From Pseudomonadota bacterium (GTDB lineage Bacteria > Desulfobacterota > Desulfovibrionia > Desulfovibrionales > Desulfovibrionaceae): 64,000 nt of DNA. Where the stretch lies: assembly GCA_023460395.1 (NCBI GenBank), contig JAEWQB010000024.1:62001-126000 (forward strand). Reading direction: 5' to 3'. The position numbers and the translations under genes were made by a program. Below are positions 35,074 to 43,960 of this stretch, in pieces. Under the pieces are notes generated by a model. That model searched no databases. It saw only the letters and a program-made list of their open reading frames with translations, and was not told where the DNA came from. The stretch's first letter is position 1. Each line of letters begins with the position of its first letter.

Positions 35074-35095
35074 CAACATGCCTAGGAAGAAAAAA

Positions 35096-36001
35096 TTAGT
35101 TCAGGATGTAGCGCATGGGGTTTACGCACACACCGTTGATGCGCACTTCGTAATGCAGGTGCGGGCCGGTAGAGCGTCCGCTATTGCCCATGTAGCCCAC
35201 AAGCTCACCACGGGTCACCGTCTGGCCTTCCTTCACCACAAACCGTTGCATATGTGCGAAACGGGTAGTCACCCCGCCACCGTGGTTGAGCACCACACAG
35301 TTCCCGTATCCGCCGTCCACTCCGCTAAAAGAAACCGTGCCCTTGGCGGAAGCGTAAATGGGCGTACCCCGGCGGTTGGAAATGTCTATCCCCTTATGGA
35401 ATTCACGCCGACCGGTAAACGGCGAACGGCGCATGCCAAAAGGCGAAGTCACCCACCCTTCAGTGGGCCAGATGGACGGAGTGGAAGCAAGCAGTTCCCG
35501 GTTTTCGCGAAACTGCTGCATAAGTTCCTGCTGCTGCACCTCTTCCAGCCGTACTTCTGTGTTCAACTGATTGAGAAAGCTGTGCATCTTACGGGCCAGC
35601 ATCTCCTGACGGTGTAGGGGCAAATAGCTCTCGGAAAAATCCTTGGGGCGGGAGCCGCCAATGGCGGAAGCGGTGTCACCCTGCTCTTTATCCAGATTGA
35701 TCATCACGCGAAGCTTGGAGTCGAACTGCTGCACCCGTTGCAGGTCTTCCTGCACGTTCCGCAATTTGTTCGCCATGCTAAGAATCTGGTTATTCTGTTC
35801 CGCTACGGTTTTTTCCGCAGCGGTAAACTTTTGCTGTAATTTCTGATAGTCGGAAAGATACCGCCAAAAGACCACGTTTCCAGCGGCAAATACCAAGAAT
35901 ACGCTTACAAGCGCCACGCCCAGCCAGCCACGCAGAAAGAGCTTTCTGCACTGGCCGCAGTTTTCTTTAAAGATAACGATGTGGTACTTGTCAAAAAACA
36001 T
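35096..36001 (-). CDS. M23 family metallopeptidase (LytM domain) with membrane anchor and coiled coil
   Basis: A 301-residue envelope peptidase. A membrane helix (about 23-47) follows a short cytoplasmic tail containing CGQC. A coiled coil (about 50-110) leads to the periplasmic LytM domain. The zinc site is GRREFHKGIDISN and GPHLHYEVRINGVCVNPMRY, with catalytic histidines intact, so it should be an active peptidoglycan endopeptidase rather than an EnvC-type activator. GGAGAAAGG lies about 12 bases before the ATG at 36001. Confidence 0.92.
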   Translation of the reverse strand: MFFDKYHIVIFKENCGQCRKLFLRGWLGVALVSVFLVFAAGNVVFWRYLSDYQKLQQKFTAAEKTVAEQNNQILSMANKLRNVQEDLQRVQQFDSKLRVMINLDKEQGDTASAIGGSRPKDFSESYLPLHRQEMLARKMHSFLNQLNTEVRLEEVQQQELMQQFRENRELLASTPSIWPTEGWVTSPFGMRRSPFTGRREFHKGIDISNRRGTPIYASAKGTVSFSGVDGGYGNCVVLNHGGGVTTRFAHMQRFVVKEGQTVTRGELVGYMGNSGRSTGPHLHYEVRINGVCVNPMRYILN

Positions 36002-36084
36002 TGTCGCGTAAAACCTTTCTCCTCATATCATGCGCAAAAAAAAGCGCTCTCATTACAAAAAGATGCGAACTATTCTTACCTTAA

Positions 36085-36837
36085 TTACTGTGATTCGCCT
36101 TGTAGTGTCAAGCCCAGCTGCCAACGGGTCAAGGCGTTAAAAACATTTTGTTTCAAGCCTTTATTTCGTGCTGCAAGGTCGCGGAAATCATCCATTACTT
36201 CCTTGCGGCGCGAATCGTTTGCCGAGGGACACGGGTTGCTCCACAGCGGCAACTCCCACTGCTTCACACACCGGGCGATTACCGCCTTTTCCACCATAAG
36301 CAGCGGTCGGATAACCATAAGTCTGCCGCCAAAAAATGCTTCTTTTATCGACATGCCCCGCACGCTGCCGCCTTCGTATAAATTCATAAAAAATGTTCCC
36401 ACCAGATCATCCGCGTTATGCCCGAAGGCGAGGTGGGTTAATTTATACTCCTGACACAGCTGAAACAGCCGGGTGCGGCGCAGCATGGCGCAGTAAAAGC
36501 ACGGAGAACCGTTACGGTTTTCCGGGGAATGTCCCCGTGAACCGTGATCCGTCATTTCTATATGATAGGGCACCCCGCGCCGTTCAAGCCACGGGGCAAG
36601 CGGCGCGTGGCTTTCTGCGTCAAAGCCGGGATTAAGGTGCAGAGCCATCAGTTCAAACTGAAATGGCACAATGCGGCGGCGGACAAGCAAGGTTTGCATA
36701 AGCACCCAGCTATCCATGCCTCCAGACATGGCCACCCCCACACGTGCGCCGGGGTGCAGCATGCCGGTACTCTGCATTAGCTTTCCCGCGCTGCTCACGC
36801 ACTGTTTTTGCGCATAACTCAGTTTTTCCCGCGACAT
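36085..36837 (-). CDS. TtcA-like PP-loop tRNA thiolation enzyme
   Basis: A 250-residue ATP-pyrophosphatase. The PP-loop is SGGMDSW near residue 38, and the cluster-binding cysteines appear as CFYC and NPCPSAND, the CxxC plus single-Cys pattern of TtcA, which makes 2-thiocytidine 32 in tRNA. FGHNADDLVGTFFMNLYEGG is also family-typical. AAGGATAG precedes the ATG. A TilS-like or other PP-loop role cannot be excluded. Confidence 0.85.
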   Translation of the reverse strand: MSREKLSYAQKQCVSSAGKLMQSTGMLHPGARVGVAMSGGMDSWVLMQTLLVRRRIVPFQFELMALHLNPGFDAESHAPLAPWLERRGVPYHIEMTDHGSRGHSPENRNGSPCFYCAMLRRTRLFQLCQEYKLTHLAFGHNADDLVGTFFMNLYEGGSVRGMSIKEAFFGGRLMVIRPLLMVEKAVIARCVKQWELPLWSNPCPSANDSRRKEVMDDFRDLAARNKGLKQNVFNALTRWQLGLTLQGESQ

Positions 36838-37291
36838 CTGCTATCCTTATCAATAGTATCCTTTTCCGCTCCGCCGTGTGGCCCTTCACACCTTGCGGGA
36901 GCAAAGAAATGGAGGTGTCTCCTACCGCGCATCGGACAGGTACGCAACCCTTCACCCCTGTAGCTCTGTCAAACATGCGTCCTCACGCAGGTATACTGTT
37001 GACACTCCATGGCCCCATAGGTAAGCTGCGCAGCTTGGCATGTTGCGTCCTTTTTTCATTTCTGTTACGCGCGGTAGTGCTCGCGCACGCCATGCCAGCC
37101 CGCTCCTTTTCCGTGTTTCCGCCCGTGCGCGGGCGCAGCCGGACGAGTTGAGCGAGCATATGTAAGGCCAAGGAAGGCCGTACTTTTTTGTGCGCTGGCC
37201 CGCGCCAACGCGCCAAACATACACTTACCGCCTTGTTCCCGCGTCTGACAGCCCAACGCGCTGCCAGAAGGGAAAAGAGGCCGATGGCTAT
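36838..37291. other. 454-base gap, divergent promoters, possible small RNA
   Basis: No protein gene is convincing here. A TTGACA box at 36999-37004 could start plus-strand transcription. Near 37165-37190 a short hairpin (GGCC AAGGAA GGCC) is followed by GTACTTTTTT, which resembles a terminator. A transcript of about 150 bases between them would be GC-rich and structured. I could not match it to 6S, SRP, RNase P or tmRNA signatures. Confidence 0.3.
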
Positions 37292-38668
37292 ATGAAACGA
37301 GGCATCATAGGATCGCTCATTTTGCTGACCCTGATTACCGGGCTGGCGGTGGGGGTACACGAGTGGACAAAGCGCGGCGTCATTTTTCTCGGCGATCCGT
37401 CATGGCCCAGCTTGCGCCTCGCTTCCCTGAGCCGGATTGATATTTATTCCCCCCGCTCCGGCATGCTTCACTTCTCGCGGGATGGCGAGAACTGGACAGT
37501 CCGGGCGGCGAACGCCACACTAGGCGTACCGGCGGACACCGGACGTTTGCGGGATGTGCTCAGTTTTATCGGCAAGCACCCCCCCCTCAGCCATGTGACA
37601 CGGTTTTCCCGGCGCATTCAGTCAACAACCGGGCTAGACAACAGTACCATCGGCATTACTCTTGAGGGCAGCGAGCCATGGTCAATATCTCTGGGCACGG
37701 ACGGGACGGAGAAAAACAGCGTGTACGCGCGAAGTTCGTTGCAGGGCGATCAGGTCCATCTTGTGGATGTCGCCTACCGGGACGTTCTTTCCCGCCCGGC
37801 AGAATATTTTTATGATCTTGCGCTGGTCCGCGCCACGGCAGTGGACGACATTGTGAAAATAAATGTGGAAGGCCCGGCCTCCGGGGTGTGGGAAATCGCC
37901 CGCTCTGGGGACAAATACGTCTTTTCGGCACCGGAAACGCTGAAAGCGCAGGTGGTGGCACAGGCCAAGGCAGACCTCTATCTGCACACGCTGGCAGGAG
38001 CACGCGCCACAGGAGTGGCCCCCAACCCAGTGGACATCGCCGCGTCTGTTCAGCTTACGCTTCAGGTTTGGACCGGACGCGCAAAAACACCAGAAACCGT
38101 CACCCTGTACCACGACGGTGGCGATGGCAAAACGTCCGTTGCGGTGCTTTCCCGCTTCCCGCTGCCCCTTTTGGTGGATGCGGATATCGCGGCCAAGCTT
38201 TCGGCGTCGGCCTTTGCCCTACGTGAAAAGCCCGTGCTCACCACAGGCGTGGAGCAGGTGGAACAGCACGTTTTCACAATGTATAATGGCGTTCCCCCCC
38301 GCGAAGTCCATGTCGTGCGCTCTGAAGGGGGATGGACGGACGAAGCGACGGGAACCCCGCTGCCGGGACTCAATGTCATTATCTGGCGGCTTGCGGGCAT
38401 GGAATTTATAGACACGCCCCGCAAGGAAGCTCCTCAAGGCATTAGTTTGGCGCTGGACTGGCGTTTTTCAGAACCGAGGACCAACAAACAAATTTCAGTT
38501 CTTTTCTATACTGACCCCGTTACCCCCGGACGCTGCTGGGCACGGGTCAATGATGAAGGAATGTGGTTCCCGGTGGACAGCCTGCTGCTCAGTGACCTGC
38601 GCAGCCGCCTGCCCGCCCCCGCTTCCGCTGGCAGCGACACGAATAACAACGGAACAACAGCGGAATAA
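37292..38668 (+). CDS. DUF4340 domain-containing membrane-anchored protein
   Basis: A 458-residue protein with one N-terminal membrane helix (about 5-24) and a long periplasmic region. The DUF4340 pattern is visible as GENWTVRAANATLGVPADTGRLRDVL, SISLGTDGTEKNSVYAR and YDLALVRATAVDDIVKI. DUF4340 proteins commonly follow Gld-type ABC transporter genes in gliding or surface-export loci, but no such transporter is adjacent. The ATG at 37292 lies after a weak AGAGG; the longer upstream frame has no signal-anchor. Confidence 0.8.
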   Translation: MKRGIIGSLILLTLITGLAVGVHEWTKRGVIFLGDPSWPSLRLASLSRIDIYSPRSGMLHFSRDGENWTVRAANATLGVPADTGRLRDVLSFIGKHPPLSHVTRFSRRIQSTTGLDNSTIGITLEGSEPWSISLGTDGTEKNSVYARSSLQGDQVHLVDVAYRDVLSRPAEYFYDLALVRATAVDDIVKINVEGPASGVWEIARSGDKYVFSAPETLKAQVVAQAKADLYLHTLAGARATGVAPNPVDIAASVQLTLQVWTGRAKTPETVTLYHDGGDGKTSVAVLSRFPLPLLVDADIAAKLSASAFALREKPVLTTGVEQVEQHVFTMYNGVPPREVHVVRSEGGWTDEATGTPLPGLNVIIWRLAGMEFIDTPRKEAPQGISLALDWRFSEPRTNKQISVLFYTDPVTPGRCWARVNDEGMWFPVDSLLLSDLRSRLPAPASAGSDTNNNGTTAE

Positions 38669-38704
38669 CGGCTCCGCGCCGCCCGCTCACACAAGGAGTC
38701 TACC

Positions 38705-38932
38705 ATGGCCCGTATCACAGTTGAAGATTGCCAAAAACACATCTCTAATCGCTTCCTCTTGGTGCAGATGGCCATCAAGCGTGTCCACCAGTTTCGCGAA
38801 GGCTACAAGCCCCTCGTAGAAAGCAGAAACAAAGAAGTGGTCACCGCCCTGCGCGAAATCGCCGCAGGTAAAGTCATGCCGGACAAAGCCGAATGGTATA
38901 CCTCCACCGAAGAACCCAAGACCGCCGAGTAG
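38705..38932 (+). CDS. rpoZ: RNA polymerase omega subunit
   Basis: A 75-residue omega subunit that helps fold and retain beta-prime. The N-terminus MARITVEDCQKHISNRFLLV and the helix QMAIKRVHQFREG match the family core, as does NKEVVTALREIAAGKV. AAGGAG lies 8 bases before the ATG. It is followed by dnaJ after 9 bases. Confidence 0.96.
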   Translation: MARITVEDCQKHISNRFLLVQMAIKRVHQFREGYKPLVESRNKEVVTALREIAAGKVMPDKAEWYTSTEEPKTAE

Positions 38933-38941
38933 TATTCCGCC

Positions 38942-40066
38942 ATGAGCCAGCGTGATTATTATGAGGTGCTCGAGATAACCCGTAGCGCCTCTCAAGACGA
39001 GATAAAACGCGCCTATCGGAAAAAGGCAATGGAGTTCCACCCAGACAGGAACCCCGACAATCCTGAAGCCGAAGCCCTGTTTAAGGAAGCCGCCGAGGCC
39101 TACGATGTGTTGCGCGATGAAGAAAAACGCCAGCGCTATGACCGGTTCGGTCATGCTGGTGTGAACGGCAACGGGGTTGGTGGCGGATTCCACAGCGCGG
39201 ATGATATCTTCAGCCAATTCGGTGATATCTTTGGCGACCTGTTTGGCTTCTCTATGGGAGGATCCAGCAGGGGACCACGCGCACAGTCCGGTTCCGACCT
39301 CCGGTATAACCTGACTATTTCCTTCCAGCAGGCCGCCAAGGGTGATGAAATCGCCCTAAAAATTCCCAAACGGGTTTCCTGCCCGGAATGTGAAGGAAGC
39401 GGAGCCGCTCCCGGAACCCATCCCGAAACCTGCCATCGCTGCAACGGCAGAGGACAAGTACGCCAAAGCCAAGGACCATTCTCCATTTCCATGCCCTGCC
39501 ACACCTGTAGCGGCACCGGGCAGATTATCGCCACACCCTGCCCCCGCTGTCGCGGTGCGGGCATTGTGCAGGAAATAGAAGAGCTTTCCGTGCGCATTCC
39601 CGCGGGAGTGGACTCCGGCAACCGTCTGCGCCTGCGCGGCAAAGGCGAGCCGGGCGTACACGGCGGGCCAGCAGGTGATCTGTATGTAGTTATTACGGTG
39701 GAAGCGGATAAAACCTTCCGCCGCCACGGACAAGACCTTATCGTCACCCGCGAAATAACGTTCGTGCAGGCCGCTCTGGGTGATCGCATAGAAGTACCCA
39801 CGCTGGACGAACCTATTTCCATGGACGTGCCTAAAGGCACCCAGACCGGCGAAATATTCCGCATGCAGGACTATGGTCTTCCTTCGCCCGGCTACGGATC
39901 GTCCAACGGAGATCTGCTGGTGGAAATAGTGGTGAAAACCCCCACGCGCCTCAGCAAACGACAAGAAGAACTGCTCCGCGAATTCGCCCAGCTTGATGAA
40001 GAAAAACCCATGGCCAAGGCAAAGAACCTCTTCAAAAAGGTTGGCAAAGCTATGGGAGTGGACTAG
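38942..40066 (+). CDS. dnaJ: Chaperone DnaJ
   Basis: A 374-residue type I Hsp40 co-chaperone. It has the J-domain with the HPD motif (MEFHPDRNP near 29-37), a Gly/Phe-rich linker, four CxxCxGxG zinc repeats (CPECEGSG, CHRCNGRG, CHTCSGTG, CPRCRGAG) and the two C-terminal substrate domains. Length and order are standard. No heat-shock element was identified upstream; transcription probably comes from the rpoZ promoter. Confidence 0.97.
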   Translation: MSQRDYYEVLEITRSASQDEIKRAYRKKAMEFHPDRNPDNPEAEALFKEAAEAYDVLRDEEKRQRYDRFGHAGVNGNGVGGGFHSADDIFSQFGDIFGDLFGFSMGGSSRGPRAQSGSDLRYNLTISFQQAAKGDEIALKIPKRVSCPECEGSGAAPGTHPETCHRCNGRGQVRQSQGPFSISMPCHTCSGTGQIIATPCPRCRGAGIVQEIEELSVRIPAGVDSGNRLRLRGKGEPGVHGGPAGDLYVVITVEADKTFRRHGQDLIVTREITFVQAALGDRIEVPTLDEPISMDVPKGTQTGEIFRMQDYGLPSPGYGSSNGDLLVEIVVKTPTRLSKRQEELLREFAQLDEEKPMAKAKNLFKKVGKAMGVD

Positions 40067-40068
40067 GC

Positions 40069-40551
40069 ATGAGCGCGGACGGCTTCTCGCACATGGACCC
40101 AGACGGTGCCATCTCAATGGTAGACGTGGGCCACAAAGGGGACACTCGGCGGGTAGCCATCGTTCGTTCGGTCGTACAGGTTTCTCCAGCTACGCTGGAC
40201 CTGTTAAAACGGCAGGCTCTGCCCAAAGGCGATGTGCTCACCACCGCCAAGGTAGCGGGAATTCTCGCCGCCAAACGCACGTGGGAGCTTATCCCCCTCT
40301 GCCACCCTCTGTTTCTTAGCTACGTGGACGTCCGCTTCACCATTGACGATGAAGCCTGTGAAATCCACATAGAAGCCGAAGCCCGCACAACCAGTCAGAC
40401 CGGTGTGGAAATGGAAGCCCTCATGGCTGCCCAAACTGCCGCCATGACTATCTACGACATGTGCAAGGCCGTGCAGAAAGACATTGTCATCCGCGACTGC
40501 CGCCTGATCTACAAAGCTGGTGGCAAGAGCGGCGAATTCCGCGCAGACTAG
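40069..40551 (+). CDS. moaC: Cyclic pyranopterin monophosphate synthase
   Basis: A 160-residue enzyme of molybdenum-cofactor synthesis, acting after MoaA on 3',8-cyclo-7,8-dihydro-GTP. Motifs include KGDVLTTAKVAGILAAKRTWELIPLCHPL (family core), and QTAAMTIYDMCKAVQKD with the catalytic lysine in YKAGGKSGEF. It begins 2 bases after dnaJ, an unusual but clear operon neighbour. GGAG overlaps the dnaJ end. Confidence 0.96.
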   Translation: MSADGFSHMDPDGAISMVDVGHKGDTRRVAIVRSVVQVSPATLDLLKRQALPKGDVLTTAKVAGILAAKRTWELIPLCHPLFLSYVDVRFTIDDEACEIHIEAEARTTSQTGVEMEALMAAQTAAMTIYDMCKAVQKDIVIRDCRLIYKAGGKSGEFRAD

Positions 40552-40601
40552 CTGGCAGCGCGTTCCAGACGCTACTCACCACGCATAGACGCAACCAAGC
40601 G

Positions 40602-40627
40602 GCCCCGGCACCTCAACCTGCCGGGGC
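40602..40627 (+). terminator. Terminator after moaC
   Basis: A 9-bp perfect stem GCCCCGGCA/TGCCGGGGC with an 8-base loop, followed by TGTTCCGTT. Confidence 0.7.
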
Positions 40628-40645
40628 TGTTCCGTTGCAGAGCAG

Positions 40646-40677
40646 AAAAAAACGGGCTGGAACAGATGTCCCGGCCC
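40646..40677 (-). terminator. Terminator after dnaX
   Basis: On the minus strand a stem GGGCCGG/CCAGCCC (one G-T pair) is followed by seven T residues, 34 bases past the dnaX stop. Confidence 0.8.
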
Positions 40678-40710
40678 TATGTCTTCAGTTGCCGCACCAC
40701 AGATTCCGCA

Positions 40711-42804
40711 TCAGTGACTCCCCGGTTCCCCCTCCCGTCGGGTATGCACCAACGCTGCTCCCAATTCTTCTTGCAGAAGCTGGGCTACGGGATGATTTTC
40801 CACCTCTTCGCGTATCTCAGTGGGGGTGCGGGGGCGACTCGTAGGCTCCCGCACGTCTAGTGTGGTACCGGGACCAAACCATTCTCCTGCCCGCGCGGTG
40901 AGCAACGCGGATAAGCCGGATTCCGTGAGCTTCTCATATTGCAGTTCGGAAATGGTGGCGATGCGCAACACGGAACCGTCCAGCTCACCAGCGGCAGACC
41001 GCAGCATATGCACGCTGCTGCCGCCTTCCCCATTTTGCTGGCGACAAAATTCCAGAAACCCGTCCCAGTCTTTCCGGGGGGGAGCGGCGCGCTCTCCTTC
41101 ATTCCGAGAAGCCATCTCCACCGCGTCAGCAGACACGTCCGTGTCAGCCAAATGGTCCGGTTCGGGCACATATTCCGGTTCTGGCAGATGCCCCGAATCC
41201 GGCTCCACTACGGAAGTGAAGCTCTCTTCCGGCGACGGCTGCGGACCGGAAGAGGGTACCGGCCCACCGAATTCCGGGGGCAATTCGGGCGGCGGAGCAT
41301 CGTCATAGCCACCGAATTTGCCCGACGGCGAAACTTCCGGCACGGCAGGGGACAACCGGCCCTCTGGATACGCCGTCTCCGCCCGGTCAGCAATGTCGCC
41401 GTCAATACCGGCAGGGATGAACCGCGTTTCACCCGCGCTACCGCTGGCACGCCCGCGCGGAACATCTTGTTCCCTCACGGGCGGCACCTCCTGAGGGTGG
41501 TTCGCAGCAGTGGAATATGATGCGGCGGGCGCACCGGCAGCCGGATGGGCCGCAGCGCCTACCGCCCTATCAAAAGGGGGACGGGAACCGGGTGGGGGAG
41601 CGTCGCCTCGTGGTCCTTGCGCGGCACCAGAGGGAGAACCCGCGGGCCGGGAGGAACTGCCACCGGCAGGTGCACCGGCTTTGCCACGCGAGAGCTGTTC
41701 CATGCTCAACAGTTTGGGCAGGAACGTGAGATTCAGCAACAGCAGTTCCAGCGCCATGGCGGGTTCCAGACTGGTCAAAACCCGGCGCTGTCCTTCCAGC
41801 GTGAGCTGCCAACAAGCATGGACATGCGCAAGTTCAAATTGCGGAGCCATGGCAAGCCATTGCCGCGCCTCCTCCTCCGGCAGGTCCAGCAGAGGCAGAG
41901 CCTGCTCTCCTGCCTGGCGCAGCATGAACAAATTCCGCCATGTGGTTGCCAGTTCCCGCAGAAAAAACCCTATGTCCACACCCTGATCAAGCATTTCACG
42001 AATAACGGAAGAAACCGCCACCACGTCTTGCGCCCGCATGGCCTCCAGAATACGGAAAAAGAGTTCCTGCCCCGCGAGCCCCAGAATGGACCGAACCGCA
42101 TTCTCTTCCAGCGTCTCGTTACCAAGCGCCAGCACCTGTCCCATAAGTGACATGGAGTCGCGCACAGACCCGGCGGCCCGGCGGGCGATAAGCTTCACGG
42201 CCTGCGGTTCAAAGGCACGGCCCTCCAGTCCCAGAATCCGCGTCAGGTGCGCTTCCAGCTCCTGTTCGCCGAGACGTTTAAAAATGTAATGCTGGCAACG
42301 GCTGACAATGGTGATGGGGAATTTGTGCGGTTCGGTGGTGGCCATCACAAAAGTGACACCCTTGGGCGGCTCTTCCAGCGTCTTAAGCAACGCGTTAAAG
42401 GCGTCCCGCGTCAGCATATGCGCTTCGTCGATGATGAACACCTTGTAGCGGCCTTCCATGGGGGCATAGCCTATGGACTCACGCAAACGGCGGGCGTCGT
42501 CTATACCGCGATTAGAGGCACCATCTATCTCCACCACATCCACGTGCATGCCCTGCGTAATTTTGCGGCAGTGCTCACACTGATTGCACGGCTCTGCCGT
42601 GGGTGCGTTGGCGCAGTTGAGGGCCTTGGCGAAGATACGCGCAATAGTGGTCTTGCCCACACCGCGCGTTCCGCTGAACAGATAAGCGGGAGCAATGCGG
42701 TCTTCGCTCGCGGCGCGGGAAAGGATGGCCTTTATAGTTTCTTGTCCGGCCACGTCGGCAAAGGTCTGCGGACGATAGGCTGTGGTAAGTGACGCTGTGC
42801 TCAT
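40711..42804 (-). CDS. dnaX: DNA polymerase III subunits gamma and tau
   Basis: A 697-residue clamp-loader ATPase. It starts STASLTTAYRPQTFADVAGQ, with Walker A GTRGVGKTT near 45-53. Next come the zinc module (CANAPTAEPCNQCEHC) and the DEAH-type Walker B in VFIIDEAHMLT. The sensor region is VTFVMATTEPHKFP. A long Pro/Gly/Glu-rich linker (about 395-580) precedes the C-terminal tau-like domain. The ATG at 42804 has AGGAAAC upstream; the longer upstream frame is non-coding. I did not find a convincing slippery site for a programmed gamma frameshift. Confidence 0.95.
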   Translation of the reverse strand: MSTASLTTAYRPQTFADVAGQETIKAILSRAASEDRIAPAYLFSGTRGVGKTTIARIFAKALNCANAPTAEPCNQCEHCRKITQGMHVDVVEIDGASNRGIDDARRLRESIGYAPMEGRYKVFIIDEAHMLTRDAFNALLKTLEEPPKGVTFVMATTEPHKFPITIVSRCQHYIFKRLGEQELEAHLTRILGLEGRAFEPQAVKLIARRAAGSVRDSMSLMGQVLALGNETLEENAVRSILGLAGQELFFRILEAMRAQDVVAVSSVIREMLDQGVDIGFFLRELATTWRNLFMLRQAGEQALPLLDLPEEEARQWLAMAPQFELAHVHACWQLTLEGQRRVLTSLEPAMALELLLLNLTFLPKLLSMEQLSRGKAGAPAGGSSSRPAGSPSGAAQGPRGDAPPPGSRPPFDRAVGAAAHPAAGAPAASYSTAANHPQEVPPVREQDVPRGRASGSAGETRFIPAGIDGDIADRAETAYPEGRLSPAVPEVSPSGKFGGYDDAPPPELPPEFGGPVPSSGPQPSPEESFTSVVEPDSGHLPEPEYVPEPDHLADTDVSADAVEMASRNEGERAAPPRKDWDGFLEFCRQQNGEGGSSVHMLRSAAGELDGSVLRIATISELQYEKLTESGLSALLTARAGEWFGPGTTLDVREPTSRPRTPTEIREEVENHPVAQLLQEELGAALVHTRREGEPGSH

Positions 42805-43023
42805 AGTTTCCTGCGGATACCGGTTCCGGGGGACGTGGTTGGGGGCCATCGACGGCCTGCGGCGCGGGCCTGAAAGACCGCTGACGTTGAAAAGAGATCC
42901 CGCACTCCTTGCCTTTTTACACAGAAAAAAGCGGATTGCGGACGGTGACAGGCTAAAGAAAAACCCCGCCCGTGGCAAGCCGGAGGAAGAAGCGGCCCAC
43001 CGGAGCACGAAAGAATAACCACT

Positions 43024-43052
43024 TTGAAAACACCGGGCCTTTGGTGTAGTAT
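43024..43052 (+). promoter_or_regulatory. Sigma-70 promoter for the M15-M99 peptidase pair
   Basis: TTGAAA (43024-43029), a 17-base spacer and TAGTAT (43047-43052), 38 bases before the ATG at 43091. Confidence 0.55.
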
Positions 43053-43090
43053 CTGGCGGAGAATCCACACTCAGCCGCGTTGAGGAAATT

Positions 43091-43960
43091 ATGGTAACAC
43101 GCCGAAACGTCCTGCGCGCTCTGGTAGGCATGGCGGCGGGGGCCGTTTTGCCCATGGTGGGCATGATGACGCCACCGCTCGCGCGGGCGGCGACCACGCT
43201 TCACCTTGCACCGCAGCCGGGGCCGTATGATCTGCATGTCCGCGATTATTATGACAAGATGAGCCGGTTTGATGCGCCGTATCAAGGTGATATCATTCTA
43301 AAAGGCGAGCACCTTGCGGTTATGCACAGCACCTTGGCCCGGCTGGAGCGCCTAGTGAACACTGTGGGCTACGGGAACTTCGCTCTGCTGGGAGTGGACG
43401 AAGCGCTTGGCTATGCCCGGAGTTATTCCTCCATAGGAGAATTCACCAAGGACGAACTGGAATTTATGGAATGCCAGTTCTATGCAGATGCCGCCGTGTA
43501 TGGGTTCTACGGCCTTAAGGCCATCACCCGCTTCACAACCGACATCCGCAGCGCCGATGTGTACAAGGTGCCCTACAGCGGCAACTACCTTTTTTGCGGC
43601 GAAGCTCTGAAAACATGGCAAACCATTGAAAAAGCACTGGGCAGCGAGGTGGTGCTTACGTCAGGTGTGCGCGGAGTCATGAAGCAATTTCATCTTTTTC
43701 TCACCAAGGCAGCCCAAAATGCGGGCAACCTTTCGCTGGCTTCGCGGTCTTTGGCTCCGCCCGGATATTCTTTCCACGGCGTCAGCGACTTTGACGTGGG
43801 CCAACGGGGCTTTGGCGAATTCAATTTTACTGACCGGTTTGTGCAGACTGCGGTGTTCCGCCGACTCGAAAACATGGGCTACCTTACTCTGCGCTATCCG
43901 CGCGGTAACACGCTGGGGGTGCGCTTTGAACCCTGGCACGTGAAAGTGAAACAGGCATGA
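43091..43960 (+). CDS. M15 family D-Ala-D-Ala carboxypeptidase-like protein with Tat-type leader
   Basis: A 289-residue exported zinc peptidase. The leader MVTRRNVLRALVGMAAGAVL has a twin-arginine-like TRRNVL motif and probably ends near ARA (31-33). The M15 zinc ligands and catalytic acid are intact: SFHGVSDFD gives H229 and D235, and RFEPWHVKV gives E280 and H283. It should trim peptidoglycan stem peptides in the periplasm. GAGGAAATT precedes the ATG. Its last codons overlap the M99 gene as ATGA, which implies joint action. Confidence 0.87.
   Translation: MVTRRNVLRALVGMAAGAVLPMVGMMTPPLARAATTLHLAPQPGPYDLHVRDYYDKMSRFDAPYQGDIILKGEHLAVMHSTLARLERLVNTVGYGNFALLGVDEALGYARSYSSIGEFTKDELEFMECQFYADAAVYGFYGLKAITRFTTDIRSADVYKVPYSGNYLFCGEALKTWQTIEKALGSEVVLTSGVRGVMKQFHLFLTKAAQNAGNLSLASRSLAPPGYSFHGVSDFDVGQRGFGEFNFTDRFVQTAVFRRLENMGYLTLRYPRGNTLGVRFEPWHVKVKQA

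Noticed and set aside
40711..42804. Programmed frameshift site in dnaX
   Set aside because: I saw no clear A AAA AAG type slippery heptamer with a downstream stem near the gamma/tau boundary.
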